A DNA stretch of 64,000 nt. It comes from Brenneria goodwinii (lineage in GTDB: Bacteria > Pseudomonadota > Gammaproteobacteria > Enterobacterales > Enterobacteriaceae). The stretch is taken from positions 4,650,001 through 4,714,000 of the forward strand of contig NZ_CP014137.1 of assembly GCF_002291445.1 (NCBI RefSeq). Direction: 5' to 3'. A model generated the notes under the pieces. That model was not told the DNA's origin. It saw only the letters and a list, made by a program, of their open reading frames with translations, and did no database searches. The position numbers were made by a program, and so were the translations under genes. Below are positions 63,676 to 64,000 of this stretch, in pieces. Position 1 is the first letter of the stretch. Each line of letters opens with the position of its first letter.

Positions 63676-64000
63676 CTACAAGGTTCGGCATACACACCAT
63701 ACCTGAACGCCCGCCGCTCCCCGATCCAGTAATATCCGGCTGACCTCAGCCGCCGTGCTGCCGGTGGTTACCACATCGTCCAGCAACGCCACCTGTTTTC
63801 CTGTCAATATCGCCTCACAGGCGAACGCGCCCTGTAGATTTTTACGCCGGGCATTGGCGCTGAGCCGTTGTTGAATCCGGGTTTGGCGCAGGCGGCTAAG
63901 CGCCCGCGGATCATATTCGCAGGATAGCCAATGCGCCAAAGGCCTGGCTAACAATTCAGTCTGATTAAAGCCGCGCGACCAGTGGCGCCGCTTGTGTAAA
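63676..64000 (-). CDS. gntX: ComF/GntX family protein, C-terminal part
   Basis: The last 107 codons of a ComF-family protein with a phosphoribosyltransferase fold; the frame stays open to the window edge, so the start is outside. RGFNQTELLARPLAHWL lies at the left of the visible part (the arginine falls beyond the edge), then the PRPP-type loop VALLDDVVTTGSTAAEVSRILL and the C-terminal VWCVCRTL, shared with E. coli GntX. Homologous ComFC proteins assist DNA uptake in competent bacteria; GntX is needed for use of DNA as nutrient in E. coli. Confidence 0.93.
   Translation of the reverse strand, partial: LHKRRHWSRGFNQTELLARPLAHWLSCEYDPRALSRLRQTRIQQRLSANARRKNLQGAFACEAILTGKQVALLDDVVTTGSTAAEVSRILLDRGAAGVQVWCVCRTL

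Overview
The window comes from a gamma-proteobacterium of the order Enterobacterales. The backbone order gntU - yhgN - asd // glgBXCAP // glpD // glpEGR - malPQ // nfuA - gntX is the E. coli 77-min region, and most backbone proteins match E. coli lengths to within a few residues. ERIC-type repeats and a Pectobacteriaceae-like short inverted-repeat element also occur. A plant-associated soft-rot lineage (Brenneria, Pectobacterium, Dickeya or relatives) is a reasonable guess, but this is inference from memory and not proven by the sequence.

Relative to that backbone there are five accessory blocks. (1) About 25 kb between asd and glgB (roughly 3.0-28.6 kb) is an island built around nickel and nitrogen release from guanidino compounds. 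It holds nikR, a SAM-dependent methyltransferase, nikABC without nikDE, a RelE/HigB-type toxin-antitoxin pair, an orphan btsS sensor kinase, a polar amino-acid-type ABC importer followed by a ureohydrolase and an MdtH-like MFS pump, a LysR regulator, a complete ureDABCEFG urease operon, a second amino-acid-type importer with a fused permease-ATPase, an NCS1 permease, a second ureohydrolase and a second, divergent LysR regulator. Read together: guanidino compounds are imported, cut to urea plus an amine by two ureohydrolases, and urea is hydrolysed by urease using Ni2+ acquired under NikR control. (2) A complete ydhYVWXUT operon (aldehyde:ferredoxin oxidoreductase-type redox system) sits between glgP and glpD. 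(3) A complete L-ascorbate locus (ulaABCDEF, divergent ulaG, then ulaR) splits glpD from glpEGR. (4) malPQ follow glpR directly, with no malT. (5) A two-gene AT-rich cassette (zinc-ribbon membrane protein plus half-size FUSC-like protein) lies between malQ and nfuA, where E. coli has gntT.

The glycogen operon glgBXCAP is intact and in the classical order (branching, debranching, ADP-glucose synthesis, chain synthesis, phosphorolysis) and ends at a strong terminator. With malPQ downstream it gives a full alpha-glucan storage and mobilisation set. Small repeats mark several junctions: an ERIC element and a roughly 150-bp inverted-repeat element before asd, a composite repeat region before glgB, a degenerate copy between glgC and glgA, and an ERIC core hairpin before nfuA.

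The most interesting points are the integrated nickel/guanidino/urease island, the N-terminally extended first ureohydrolase (substrate open, guanidine possible), the toxin-antitoxin pair lying exactly where both nikDE and btsR are missing, a 21-bp tandem repeat upstream of btsS that looks like a LytTR-regulator site, and the unrecognised zinc-ribbon/FUSC pair. No tRNA, rRNA, CRISPR array or intact insertion sequence was seen.
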